A program made the translations under genes and the position numbers. 55,951 nucleotides of DNA from Chryseosolibacter indicum (GTDB lineage Bacteria > Bacteroidota > Bacteroidia > Cytophagales > Cyclobacteriaceae): the NCBI RefSeq assembly GCF_018598585.1, contig NZ_JAHESD010000035.1:1-55951 (forward strand). The letters run 5' to 3'. Of the stretch, positions 36,583-46,600 are shown one piece after another. Below the pieces are notes generated by a model that saw nothing but the letters and a program-made list of their open reading frames with translations, ran no database searches and had not been told where the DNA came from. Numbering within the stretch: the stretch's first letter is position 1; each line of letters starts with the position of its first letter.

Positions 36583-38574
36583 TCAAATAGTAAATTCTAT
36601 TATAACGGAAGTTCCCGAGCCGAGTTTCGAGTCAAAATCGATTTTACCATTCAGGTAATCTACACGGTTATAAATATTCGCCCATCCTGCACCTTTACAA
36701 GTTTTCAAGCTTGCACTATCAAATCCTTTACCGTTATCTTCAACTGTAAGGCTAATAAGGTTGCCATTCTTTATAAGCTGAACTATAACTTCTGTGGCTG
36801 CGGCATGCCTGAGGGTGTTGGTAATGAGCTCCTGCACAATCCTGTATGCGGCAATTTCTTTTGAATTGTCAAATCGTCGAAGCATATTGATGGAAATAAA
36901 TTCGACCTTGAAATCCGGCGTAGTTAGATTATTACAAAAATCCTGCAGTGCTTCGTTAAGGCCGAAGCGTATAAGCGCCTCTGGCATCATGTTATGAGCA
37001 ATCCTGCGGAGCTCCGATATAGAGAAATCAATCATATCAATTGACCTGGTAAAAACAGAGACATGATCGCCTGTTATTGTTACATCACCTTTTATGCTGG
37101 AGAGTGTATGTTTCACACTTGAAAGCACACTTCCAAGCCCGTCATGAATATCGCGGGCAAGACGGCTGCGTTCTTCTTCCTGACCCTTAAGAAGAGATTC
37201 AATGGCTATAAATTGGCGGTCTTTTTCCAATTCAGAAATGCGTTGTTTCTGTAGCTCGTTGTTTTTTAAAATTATTTTCTGCTTTTCGCGAATGAATAGA
37301 TAACTTAGAAAGACGATACCTGATGCTCCGATAATAATTGCGATAAGTAATCTGTTGTCCTGGTTTTTTTCGCGAATCATAACATTTTGTTTTTCGCGTT
37401 GCTCTTCAAGCGCAGCTATCTTCTCTTTTTGTACAGCGGACTCATATTGCGTTTCAGCAATAAATATTTGCGCATGCTTATCCGCTTGCAGCAAGCTGTC
37501 ATTGATTTGCAGATATTTACGGTAATAGAAAAAAGCTTCCTTTGGTTGATTTAATTCCTCAGTTAACTCGCTCAATGCTTTGACGGCAAGGCGTTTGGTG
37601 AAGACACAATTTATCTTATAGGACATACGCAACGCATCCAGCAAGTTTTTCTTTGCCTCTTTTTTAAGCCCTGACTTTCTTTCTGTAGTTGCTATATAAT
37701 ATTTTTCCTCTGCCAGAGGTGAGTATGCATGTACTTCATCATAATAAGAAATCGCCTTTTCACTTTCTTCTATAGAAGTCTGTAGCATACCTTGCAATTG
37801 AAGCTTAGCAGCGCGTATACTGTAATAATGGCCAAGGCAGTACAATTCCTTCAGTGCTGATGATAAGGCGTAGGACTTGTCATTATAGTAGTCGAGTTTT
37901 TTGTAATCTACTGGTTTAAAACCTAATTCGGCTCTGGCGCGATAGCTATATGCATATGCCATTGCCCTTTTGTTATTAATGCGTTCCGCAACTTCAACTG
38001 CTTTACTTGTGTAAAACCTGTTCTTGTCGGAGACTTCAAATAACGCGTATGTGATCGCAATGTTGCAATATAGAAAAACAAGCGTGGGATGGTTGGATTG
38101 CTTCTTTTCGAAATAACGAAGGGCTTCAAGATAATTAGTAATGGCTGATGAAAGGTTTACTTTTCCAAGATAAGTATCGCCAATATTCATCGTAATAGAA
38201 GCTTTTAAAAACTCAGCAAAACGATCATTATCAGAAGTAAGAAGCGCTAAACCCATGTAGAAGTAACGAAGCGCTATATCGTGTTTGTAATTGTGTTCTT
38301 GTAAAACGCCAGCGGCCCGATAAGCCATTGCCTTTAAACGGGGATCTTTAACGTTATCTCCCAGCAAGAGTGCTTCATTACAGTATTTCCTTGCCTTTGC
38401 GGTATCGGTATTCGTGTTCAGGAACAGTAGTTGCGTTAAGATCATCATTCGAGCCGAATCGGTATTGTGCTCGTTTAACTTACGTTCCAGTTCGTTAATG
38501 TCAATAGGTTGAGATGAACAGTATGTAACCCTAGCAACGTATAGGATTGCAAATAAAAGGAGATAGGATTTCAT
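36583..38574 (-). CDS. TPR-containing sensor histidine kinase (NarX/HisKA_3 type)
   Basis: This 663-residue kinase has a signal peptide (LLLFAILYVARVTYCSS). A periplasmic array of TPR-like helical repeats spans about residues 25-385 and is followed by a coiled coil. One transmembrane helix lies around 405-425 (LLIAIIIGASGIVFLSYLFI), and a second coiled coil leads into the HisKA_3 dimerisation helix with the phospho-accepting His477 in RLARDIHDGLGSVLSSVKH. The HATPase domain shows VQELITNTLRHA, VEDNGKGFD and GAGWANIYNRV. The TPR part would sense a protein or peptide signal. It is cotranscribed with the regulator at 35950. Confidence 0.92.
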   Translation of the reverse strand: MKSYLLLFAILYVARVTYCSSQPIDINELERKLNEHNTDSARMMILTQLLFLNTNTDTAKARKYCNEALLLGDNVKDPRLKAMAYRAAGVLQEHNYKHDIALRYFYMGLALLTSDNDRFAEFLKASITMNIGDTYLGKVNLSSAITNYLEALRYFEKKQSNHPTLVFLYCNIAITYALFEVSDKNRFYTSKAVEVAERINNKRAMAYAYSYRARAELGFKPVDYKKLDYYNDKSYALSSALKELYCLGHYYSIRAAKLQLQGMLQTSIEESEKAISYYDEVHAYSPLAEEKYYIATTERKSGLKKEAKKNLLDALRMSYKINCVFTKRLAVKALSELTEELNQPKEAFFYYRKYLQINDSLLQADKHAQIFIAETQYESAVQKEKIAALEEQREKQNVMIREKNQDNRLLIAIIIGASGIVFLSYLFIREKQKIILKNNELQKQRISELEKDRQFIAIESLLKGQEEERSRLARDIHDGLGSVLSSVKHTLSSIKGDVTITGDHVSVFTRSIDMIDFSISELRRIAHNMMPEALIRFGLNEALQDFCNNLTTPDFKVEFISINMLRRFDNSKEIAAYRIVQELITNTLRHAAATEVIVQLIKNGNLISLTVEDNGKGFDSASLKTCKGAGWANIYNRVDYLNGKIDFDSKLGSGTSVIIEFTI

Positions 38575-38690
38575 TAATTTCCGGAATTTACCTCATGAGA
38601 ACAGTTAGCTATTTGTAAATGCGAAATGGATAATAAGTCATTGGTAATTTCCCTAAAATGAATGAATAGATCATTATCCAACCGATGAAT

Positions 38691-38723
38691 TACTGATTTT
38701 ATACTGAAAAATACTGGTTTTAT
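38691..38723. promoter_or_regulatory. three phased TACTG direct repeats between two divergent kinase genes
   Basis: TACTG occurs at 38691, 38702 and 38712, that is, at 11- and 10-bp steps; the first and third are also followed by the shared TTTTAT (TACTGATTTTAT and TACTGGTTTTAT). The phasing places them on one face of the helix. They lie in the 295-bp region between the two sensor-kinase genes and could bind one or both LuxR-type regulators. Confidence 0.45.
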
Positions 38724-38869
38724 GGGATATGATAGATTGTCAGATTGTACGAAAGTGTTCGAACCTATTGATCTGTAGTTTTTTTAACTTTAGCCAGATT
38801 TTTAAATGTAAGATACTTTTGGAACCCATTTGCAAAGTATTCGTATAATGCTTTTCTAACCCCCTTGCT

Positions 38870-40885
38870 ATGGTTCGAACCCTGCTGCTTCTATTCATCT
38901 TTCTTCATGGCGGAAAAACAGTTGGGAAGCATGTAAATGGCCTTATTCCTCCACCGTTCCTTTTCATGGGTTCTGAGGTAGGAGATACGCTACAGGTAAA
39001 GTTCCTATTGGATGCTGCAAAGGTTAAAACGGATAATGGCGAGCTTGATTCAGCCAGATATTATTTTTTAAAGGCAGGAACACTAGCAAAACGGCTTCAT
39101 TTCAATTCGGGCTACTTTAAATACGCGGGTGCATATGCGCATTTTCTATATCGTCAGCTTCAGTTTAAAGAAGCGCTTAGGGTCAGTGAAGAGCACTTGC
39201 AATATGCAATGGAAGTTGGCAACAAAGCCATGGTAGCCAATGCTTATAATAATATTGGTGTACAATGTCATGCGCTGGGTGATCTCGACCGCTCTGCGGA
39301 AAATTATATTCTTGCAATTAAAGCTTCTGAATCCTTAAGTGACAATAAAAATATTCACAAGTACTACAGTAACCTCGCCTCCATCTTTCTGGATTTGAAA
39401 GACAAAAAGAAGTGTCTCTATTATGCCAGGAAAGGGTATGAAACTGCGCAGCTATTAAAAGATACAGCACGCATTGGTAACAGTCTTGTAAACTTGTCGT
39501 GTAGCGAAATTCTTAATGAACAGTTTGATGATGCTAAGGCACACCTTAACCAATTAATTAGTATTGCTTATAAAGGTAAGAATATGCCTTTGGTAATGGA
39601 TGGGTATATTAATTTAGGAGAAGTTGCCTTACTTCAGCAAGAATATGAGCTGGCGCTGGAATGGAATAAGAAGGCACTGTCACTGATGGATGACAACTCA
39701 CCGCCGGACTATGCCATCTATATTTACGATGGGTTAGCGAAGTCTTATGAAAAGCTTGGACAATTTGAGAAAGCAGAAGCGTGTTTTGAAAAGAGTTTAC
39801 GTCAAGCGGAGTCAGCAAATTTCACAATGAATGAGTTAAAGGAACTTTACCTTTTTGGTGCTAATTTAAAAGAAAAGCTTAAGAAACCTTATGCAGCTCT
39901 TGTGCTACGTAAGAAGTATGATGTTCTGAAAGATTCCATTCTGAATGAAACTACTCAGTCACGGGTACATGAGATGGAGTTAAAATATCAGACTACATTG
40001 AAGGAAAAAACGCTAGCGCAGCAGAAGCTTTTGATTGCGCGGCATGAATACGAAATTCAGCGGAAAAATAAGTGGATCATTCTGTCAGTGTCAGGATTAT
40101 TTTTTATTTGCTCCGGTGGCTTAATCATCTTCTTATTTTACAGACATCGGGCGAGGATCGTGCATGCCAGTAAACGTGCAATGCTTTTGCAAGCACAGAT
40201 TAATGGCGAAGAACAAGAACGAACAAGGCAGGCGAGGGAACTGCATGACGGAGTAGTAGGGATTTTGTCTGCGGCGAAGATGCACCTTAGTCTTCTCAAG
40301 CCTTGCCAGAACGATGAAGAGAATAAAAAACTTTACGAGAAAGCGTTATCCCTTATTACAGATGCAGGCATTGAAGTACGAAATATCTCTCACAACCTGG
40401 CGCCGGAAATCCTGCTTCAGGAAGGTTTCGAAAATGCGATCCGTGATTTCTGCAGGCGTGTTAGCCATTCGGCCCTTCGCATTAATTTCTATGCCGTCAC
40501 CACGATTCCAAAGCTTTCACCTCCCCTGGAGCTGCTCATCTATAGGATAGTGCAGGAATCAGTGAATAATATTATTAAACATGCCCAAGCCACTTTTGGG
40601 ATTGTACAGGTGGGAATGGACAATGGTTGTCTTAGCCTTACTATTGAGGATGATGGAAAAGGATTTGATGTAAAGAATATTCAATTTAAAGGATTAGGCA
40701 TTCAGAATCTTATTGCCCGCATTGAATCAGTGGGAGGTACCTATGAGCTTTCATCGGCATATGGAAAGGGTACCACGATACATCTTATTTGCGATGTAAG
40801 GCGTTACCTTACTGAATCTTCAATACAACCTGTAGAAGCGAAGGCCCAATCGGGCATTTCTGGCCCGGAGGTAATAATAGCCTAG
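38870..40885 (+). CDS. TPR-containing sensor histidine kinase, second paralogue
   Basis: This 671-residue kinase has the same design as the one at 36583. A signal peptide (about residues 1-20) is followed by TPR-like repeats (about 45-370, for example AMVANAYNNIGVQCHALGDL), a coiled coil and a transmembrane helix around 402-425 (IILSVSGLFFICSGGLIIFL). The HisKA_3 helix carries His459 in ARELHDGVVGILSAAKMH. The HATPase domain shows VQESVNNIIKHA, IEDDGKGFD and FKGLGIQNLIARI. Its gene is divergent from the first kinase and convergent with its presumed partner regulator, whose stop codon overlaps its own by CTAG at 40882-40885. Confidence 0.92.
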   Translation: MVRTLLLLFIFLHGGKTVGKHVNGLIPPPFLFMGSEVGDTLQVKFLLDAAKVKTDNGELDSARYYFLKAGTLAKRLHFNSGYFKYAGAYAHFLYRQLQFKEALRVSEEHLQYAMEVGNKAMVANAYNNIGVQCHALGDLDRSAENYILAIKASESLSDNKNIHKYYSNLASIFLDLKDKKKCLYYARKGYETAQLLKDTARIGNSLVNLSCSEILNEQFDDAKAHLNQLISIAYKGKNMPLVMDGYINLGEVALLQQEYELALEWNKKALSLMDDNSPPDYAIYIYDGLAKSYEKLGQFEKAEACFEKSLRQAESANFTMNELKELYLFGANLKEKLKKPYAALVLRKKYDVLKDSILNETTQSRVHEMELKYQTTLKEKTLAQQKLLIARHEYEIQRKNKWIILSVSGLFFICSGGLIIFLFYRHRARIVHASKRAMLLQAQINGEEQERTRQARELHDGVVGILSAAKMHLSLLKPCQNDEENKKLYEKALSLITDAGIEVRNISHNLAPEILLQEGFENAIRDFCRRVSHSALRINFYAVTTIPKLSPPLELLIYRIVQESVNNIIKHAQATFGIVQVGMDNGCLSLTIEDDGKGFDVKNIQFKGLGIQNLIARIESVGGTYELSSAYGKGTTIHLICDVRRYLTESSIQPVEAKAQSGISGPEVIIA

Positions 40886-41517
40886 ATCAGATTGTGCTCC
40901 ATAGCGATTTTTATCAGCGAGGCAACATTTTTAGCCTTTAGTTTCGTCATAATATTTCGACGATGACTTTCTACAGTAAGTTGACTCAAGCAAAGTTTTT
41001 CTGCTATTTCTGGTGCGGTTAATCCCTCTGCAACTAGTTTAAGGACATCTGTCTCTCTACGTGTAAGTAGCGGTAAAGTTTTATTCTCACTGATATCTAC
41101 CTGATACAGGTTGTCGCCTGCTTCTTTGCTCAGAAAAATGTGTCCCTTATAGACCTGCCTTACTGCCTCTCTGATCTCATCAATTTCTGTATTCTTCAAA
41201 ATATAGCCCCGCGCTCCCAGGCTCATCATTTTGCTAATATAGTTTCGTTGTGTATGGGTTGTCAGAGCAATAACTTTAACTGAAGGTCTTAATTTTAAAA
41301 CTTCACTACAAAGGTCAAGGCCGCTTGCATCCGGAAGGCTGATATCCATAAGTACAACGTCGGCGCCATTCTCCTTAAAATATGAGCAGCATGTATTTCC
41401 ATCTGTAGCATAACCGATCACTTCAATATCACTTTCAGCTTCAAGTGAAGCGCGCAGTCCTTCTATTATCAGCTTGTGGTCGTCCACAATAAATACCTGG
41501 ATTTTATTACTCATCAT
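40882..41517 (-). CDS. NarL/LuxR-type response regulator, second paralogue
   Basis: This 211-residue regulator has a receiver domain (IVDDHK, phosphoacceptor Asp in VVLMDISLPDASG, Lys in YILKNTE) and a LuxR helix-turn-helix (LTRRETDVLKLVAEGLTAPE, SQLTVESHRRNIMTKL). It is closely similar to the regulator at 35950 over its full length. Two adjacent ATG codons at 41517 and 41514 are possible starts; an upstream TTG is less likely. It lies 92 bp downstream of the beta-barrel gene on the same strand, so it may be read with that gene. Its stop overlaps that of the kinase at 38870. Confidence 0.9.
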   Translation of the reverse strand: MMSNKIQVFIVDDHKLIIEGLRASLEAESDIEVIGYATDGNTCCSYFKENGADVVLMDISLPDASGLDLCSEVLKLRPSVKVIALTTHTQRNYISKMMSLGARGYILKNTEIDEIREAVRQVYKGHIFLSKEAGDNLYQVDISENKTLPLLTRRETDVLKLVAEGLTAPEIAEKLCLSQLTVESHRRNIMTKLKAKNVASLIKIAMEHNLI

Positions 41518-41609
41518 TTTGCAAATAAGCAATTCGCCGAAAGAATTTCAAATGCTCTATGTAAGGTGGAAAGCTGAAAGCTTTGTAGCATATCCCTTTA
41601 TTATCGCAT

Positions 41610-43451
41610 TTAAAAACTATAGCTGTAGATGACTCCAACAGTTGTTTCCCGGAAGGGTGGTTGTGATCTTTCAGCCGCGGCACTTCTACGCCTTAAGAAT
41701 ACTATGCTTGCATTCAGGTTATGCTTTTCGAGGAAAACATACATGCTATTGAGTCGCACATTAAAGACTTCATTGGACATTATACCATTGTTGGAAGTTT
41801 TGTTGTACGATGCAGATATACTGTTTTTTAATTTTAATATAGGTTTTGTAATAACTAGAGTAGGTCCCCAAGTTTTTGTTTCCATTCCAGGCATGTTGCT
41901 GAAGTTGTAGTTCAATGCTGTTGTTAAACTCAAATTTTGGAACCCAAGTGTATAGGAAAGATTACTATTATAGAATTCTGAAGTATTTAACCCCTCGCTA
42001 TTTTCTCCCTGTTGATCATCTGTCTGCTGTACCGAAAGCATGCCAGTAAGTGTTTGAGTAGTGCCGTTTTTTTTAGGGAACATATAAGTAAAATTGCCAT
42101 TGTAGTTCTTTGCCACCTGACTGAAGTTTAATGTGTCGATGTTGTCATACGGAGTGAGTCTGTTTATTCTTTCAAAAACAGATCGCACACGTGTAACAGT
42201 TTGAAAATCGGAATAGGTCCCTGAGAGCGTCAGCCTTTCTGAAACAGCGTAGCTTACGGAGGAAGACAGGGAGAGCCTTCGGGTGGCACTCATCTTGTTA
42301 TCACGTAGATTGTTGCGTTGTGTACCCACATTAATTGACAAATTCATTTTTTGTTTAAGGAGCCGCGTAGCGAGGTTAGCAGTGATATTCTCAAGATCGT
42401 TATTAAAATAATATGCACCTAAAGTCGTATAATCAGGATCAACATATTCGTATGTTGCTCCTAATGAGAATAATTTAAAGTCATTGCTAAAATTTCCTTT
42501 GAAAGCCTTATAGTAAGCGCTTGAGTTGTTGATGGACATGAAGTTTCCATAGATGCGGTTAACGGGAGAATGGTCACTTGCTGATTCGTCAAGCATTGTA
42601 TTTCGCGTCAGTACACTTCCTGCATATTCTGCACTTACAGAAAAGGTTTTAAGTATGCGTGTATTCAATTTCAGGCTGGTTGATAAATTGTCCTGAGGAA
42701 AAATCTTAAATGAGTCAGGTACAACCGGAATTGAAGAACGGTCGTCTTTAGCGCCGAAGAGAATGAATTCAACATTCCCTTGTACATTACGTGTTGACGT
42801 TCGTATTTGTGGCAGGACGAAGTTCTCTTTTAGTTCGCCATCTGCATTGTACTGGCTTTCATACTGAGGTTCATGGATCACCTGACGTTCATGTGAAAAG
42901 TCATACCCAACCTTGATGCCATAGCCTGTCCTTCGGAATGATGGTGTTTGTGATTCCCTCTCGACGTTAAGATGAGGAGTAGCCTCCCTGAACTGGCCAT
43001 AGAGGGCGGCAGCTTTCCATTTGCCCGGAGGTGTTAATTCCACACCTGCGCCTTTAAATGTGTGTCCGCTCATGGTGTATGGCGAAAAACTCATGTTGTT
43101 ATACCCTGCGTGCACTTTAATCCATTTATAGGATGGCTGGATGCTGAAGCGATTAAAGCTAAATGGGTTATTGTATTGATAACTAAAATTCTGGTTGGAG
43201 TATGAGAATGTGAGGGGCATGCTCCATTGCATAAATGAGAATGTCACGTTGCCGGAGGCAAATATTGAATATGGATCTCTTCTCGCCTTTATTCCTGCGA
43301 CTGAATAAAAATTTTGTGTGACACTTGCACCACCTGTGATATTTAATTTTTTTTCACTTTTGATCAAAGCCTCTACATCCTGTCCACCTACCCGGTAGGG
43401 GTTAAGTACTTGGATCATAATCAATACAAAGGTGATAGTGAGGCGATGCAT
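41610..43451 (-). CDS. outer-membrane beta-barrel protein, family unknown
   Basis: This 613-residue exported protein starts at ATG 43451 with a signal peptide (LTITFVLIMIQVLNPYRVGG). The rest is a long run of amphipathic beta-strands with alternating aromatic and polar residues, for example SFSYQYNNPFSFNRFSIQPS and LSYTLGFQNLSLTTALNYNF, and the last residues TTVGVIYSYSF end in the terminal Phe typical of outer-membrane barrels. It has no plug or TonB box and is twice the size of PorP/SprF. The gene is divergent from the 1574-residue surface-protein gene, with 242 bp between them that should hold both promoters. A role as translocation or anchoring partner for that cluster is inference. Confidence 0.75.
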   Translation of the reverse strand: MHRLTITFVLIMIQVLNPYRVGGQDVEALIKSEKKLNITGGASVTQNFYSVAGIKARRDPYSIFASGNVTFSFMQWSMPLTFSYSNQNFSYQYNNPFSFNRFSIQPSYKWIKVHAGYNNMSFSPYTMSGHTFKGAGVELTPPGKWKAAALYGQFREATPHLNVERESQTPSFRRTGYGIKVGYDFSHERQVIHEPQYESQYNADGELKENFVLPQIRTSTRNVQGNVEFILFGAKDDRSSIPVVPDSFKIFPQDNLSTSLKLNTRILKTFSVSAEYAGSVLTRNTMLDESASDHSPVNRIYGNFMSINNSSAYYKAFKGNFSNDFKLFSLGATYEYVDPDYTTLGAYYFNNDLENITANLATRLLKQKMNLSINVGTQRNNLRDNKMSATRRLSLSSSVSYAVSERLTLSGTYSDFQTVTRVRSVFERINRLTPYDNIDTLNFSQVAKNYNGNFTYMFPKKNGTTQTLTGMLSVQQTDDQQGENSEGLNTSEFYNSNLSYTLGFQNLSLTTALNYNFSNMPGMETKTWGPTLVITKPILKLKNSISASYNKTSNNGIMSNEVFNVRLNSMYVFLEKHNLNASIVFLRRRSAAAERSQPPFRETTVGVIYSYSF

Positions 43452-43693
43452 CAATAAAAGCGTTTCCTGTTGCAACGATAAAGTTTTGTAAATGTTTAGG
43501 TGCCGGTTCTATTTCATGTAAAATACTGGATTGTTGAGAAGCGGTATACCTACTTTTGAGGATATACAAACTACTGACTTTTGTTTTTTAATATCATGTA
43601 GTAAGGATTTTTGAATTTCAGATAAAGAAAGTTCCTGGATAGTGCCAACCTGCAGGCTATACTTGCGTATCAGAAAGCCTATAGGACAATTGA

Positions 43694-46600
43694 ATGAACC
43701 CCACAATCAGGACGCTTTTTTTTGTGTACATATGTTTGGTAGCATATAACGTTATGGCTAACCGTGATACGCTGTCCCACACGCCGGAGAAGCGAAGATC
43801 CCTTACACGTCCTTTGCTGCCAACGTTATATGGGCCTGTTGCAAACATTAAAGTAAAAGAAGATTTCAGAACATATTTTCAAACATCAATCAATGACATT
43901 CGGTTTTCCCGCAATACTGAAGTAAGTGAGAAGCTTGCTTATGCGCGTTCACTCTGGAAGAAAGTTACTCAGGAAAATCGGTGCCTGGATTCATGGGATG
44001 CAATTTTTCCTGTGCTTACTGATGCATTGACAGGTAATGTAAAAGAGCTTCCTATTGCCTTATGTATCGGTACCGGAGGTGAAAGTAAGCTTACTATTAT
44101 CTTTGACGAGATCCTGCTCACACCGGTTTCTTCTAAAATAAAAGTGTTTGCCATGGTACCGCTTCCTGAATCTGTTACCGGTGATACAAACACTGACGTC
44201 GGTAATAACCTGGAGTTTATGGGTGAAGTGGAATTTTCTTACACCGGTGGAATTCGTGAAGCAAAGTTAAGCCTTATTGAGGATCGTGTTTTCCTTAATG
44301 ATGAAAAAGGTGATTACATGATTTCTTTTAAAGCAAAGAAAGATAACACTACTGGAACCCACTTGTCATTTGACTGCGATGGTTTTCAAAGCGTGGCTGC
44401 GGACGTAGACGTGGAATTCTCCAGAGAAATCATTGTTCCAATTGTGGAAGATAATCCGTCTCCTGATCCCTCCATGATGCCACGCGTAAAAGGGAACTTT
44501 CAGCTTGAAATGGGAAAAGATCTTTGGAATGATTTTATTGTTGCAGTATCGCTTCCTCCGTTTGAACATGCAAAAACCAAAGGCATGGGCTTCGGGTTCT
44601 ACCTTGATCAGGCGTATATTGATCTCAGTGAAAAACGAAATCATCCTTCCTTTGCATTGCCTGAAGGGTATTCTACGGACTGGTTACCTGAGCCTAACAG
44701 TCCACTATGGAAAGGGTTGTTCATTAAGCATGCTTACCTGCGGTTGCCGGAATATCAGAAAAAACTTAATCCTGTCTCTAATGGAACAGAGGAGCCGCGA
44801 AAGATCGGAGTTGAAAACCTAATTATTGATGACGCAGGCTTTTCAGGGACAATTTATGGCGAAAAGCTGATGCAAAAATCTGATGTGGCTACAAAGAAGT
44901 TTACCATTGAGAAAGTAGTGTTGAGTTTCCTTGCAAATGAGCTTAAACAAGGAACCATGGAAGGAGAAATCATTCCTCCTTTTTCAAAAGATTATCGAAA
45001 GGCGACAGCTACAAACAAAACAATAGCGCAATCACTAAGATATGCTGCGCTTGTTGAACCCGACATTGGTGTTACACTTACAGCGTCTGTCCCTGAAGGG
45101 AAGTTTTTACCGGTTTCACTATTTCCTGGAATTGACTCCCTTAAACTGAACGCTGCATCCTTATTGGAAATTCGTTTTTCAAGCAAAGACTTCCGGATGC
45201 TTGCTAATCTGAATGGATCGATGAAGATAGGAGGAGATCTTTTTATGACGCCAGAGATTAAGTTTGAAGAACTAATACTCGAAGCGAATAAAGAGTCTGA
45301 TTACATTCCGGCATTCAAGGGTGTAAAAGCTTTTTCTTTTGGCGATGATGAATCGAAGCTGTCAGGCATGCCCGTAAGTATTAGTCGTCTGAAACTTGGT
45401 AAGAATCCTGATGATGACTCAATGGTTGGCCTTGAGTTCGACTTACATGTTAATGTAATGGGAGAAGGTTCTAAAAATCTTTTTGAGAGTAAAACTTCGC
45501 TTGTACTCTGGGCCAAGCGTGACCCGGTGATGAAAGAATGGGGGCCTTCCGGTCTTGAGTTACGCGATCTGGAGATTAAAGGAGAAGCGGGGAGTGTAGC
45601 AAAGTTTGAAGCCAAGTTGACTGCATTTAAGGCGCATGCCATTTTCGGCAACGGATATTACGGAAGCGGAAAGCTGGAGCTGTTTCAGCAATATAAGATT
45701 TCGGCCACAGCCCTTTGGGGAAGTATCAATAATATAAGATACGGTTACTTTGATATACTGGCAGAGAACAAAGCACCAATCTGGCAAATACCAGGAACAA
45801 TGGGCGCAATGTACATCTATGGTTTAGGGGGGGGGTTTTATTACAAAATGAAGCGTGCAGGTTTTGATTATTCTTCTGCTGATGGAATCGGCGTGTCACA
45901 GTCAGGTACAGCGTATGTTCCGGATGCTGCCACGAGCTTTGGCTTCAAGTTAATGACGGTAGTTGGCTCGCCAGACAAGATCAGTTACAATGGGAAACTG
46001 GCGTTTGATGTAAGCTTTGATGCAAAGACCGGCGGGGTACGGAATATCGGCTTTGATGGAGAAATGAATTTCATGACACCAAAAGCAATTACTGAAGAGA
46101 ACATGATCTCGTCTGTGCAGGGACAATTGGTGGCACAAGTACAAGGAAGTGGCTCGTATGTTGATCAGGCTAAGGCAAACAATGATTATGGTATCAAAGG
46201 AAAAGCAAGGATTGACTGGGACCTTGCTAATAAGACCCTTCATGGTGTAATTACCGTGGAGGTCAATATGGAGGTGATCAAAGGTGTAGGAGCGAATAAT
46301 TCAGCAGGACAAGCCACTATCCATTTTGATCCGAAGGATTGGTACATCTACCTTGGCACACCTGACAATCGCATGGGACTAAAGGCTAAGCTGGTGATGG
46401 AACAACGCATTACAGCCTACTTCATGACAGGGAACAGGCTTCCCAACTTTCCTGCACCACCACAGAAGCTCACGAAAATTCTTAATGTAAATGAGGCCCG
46501 CGATGAGGTTAATTACGATCAGCTCACCCGAGGTGCCGGGTTTATGTTTGGTGGAAGCCTGGGTTATAGTATCGATGAGGTCACCTTCCTGATTTTCTAT

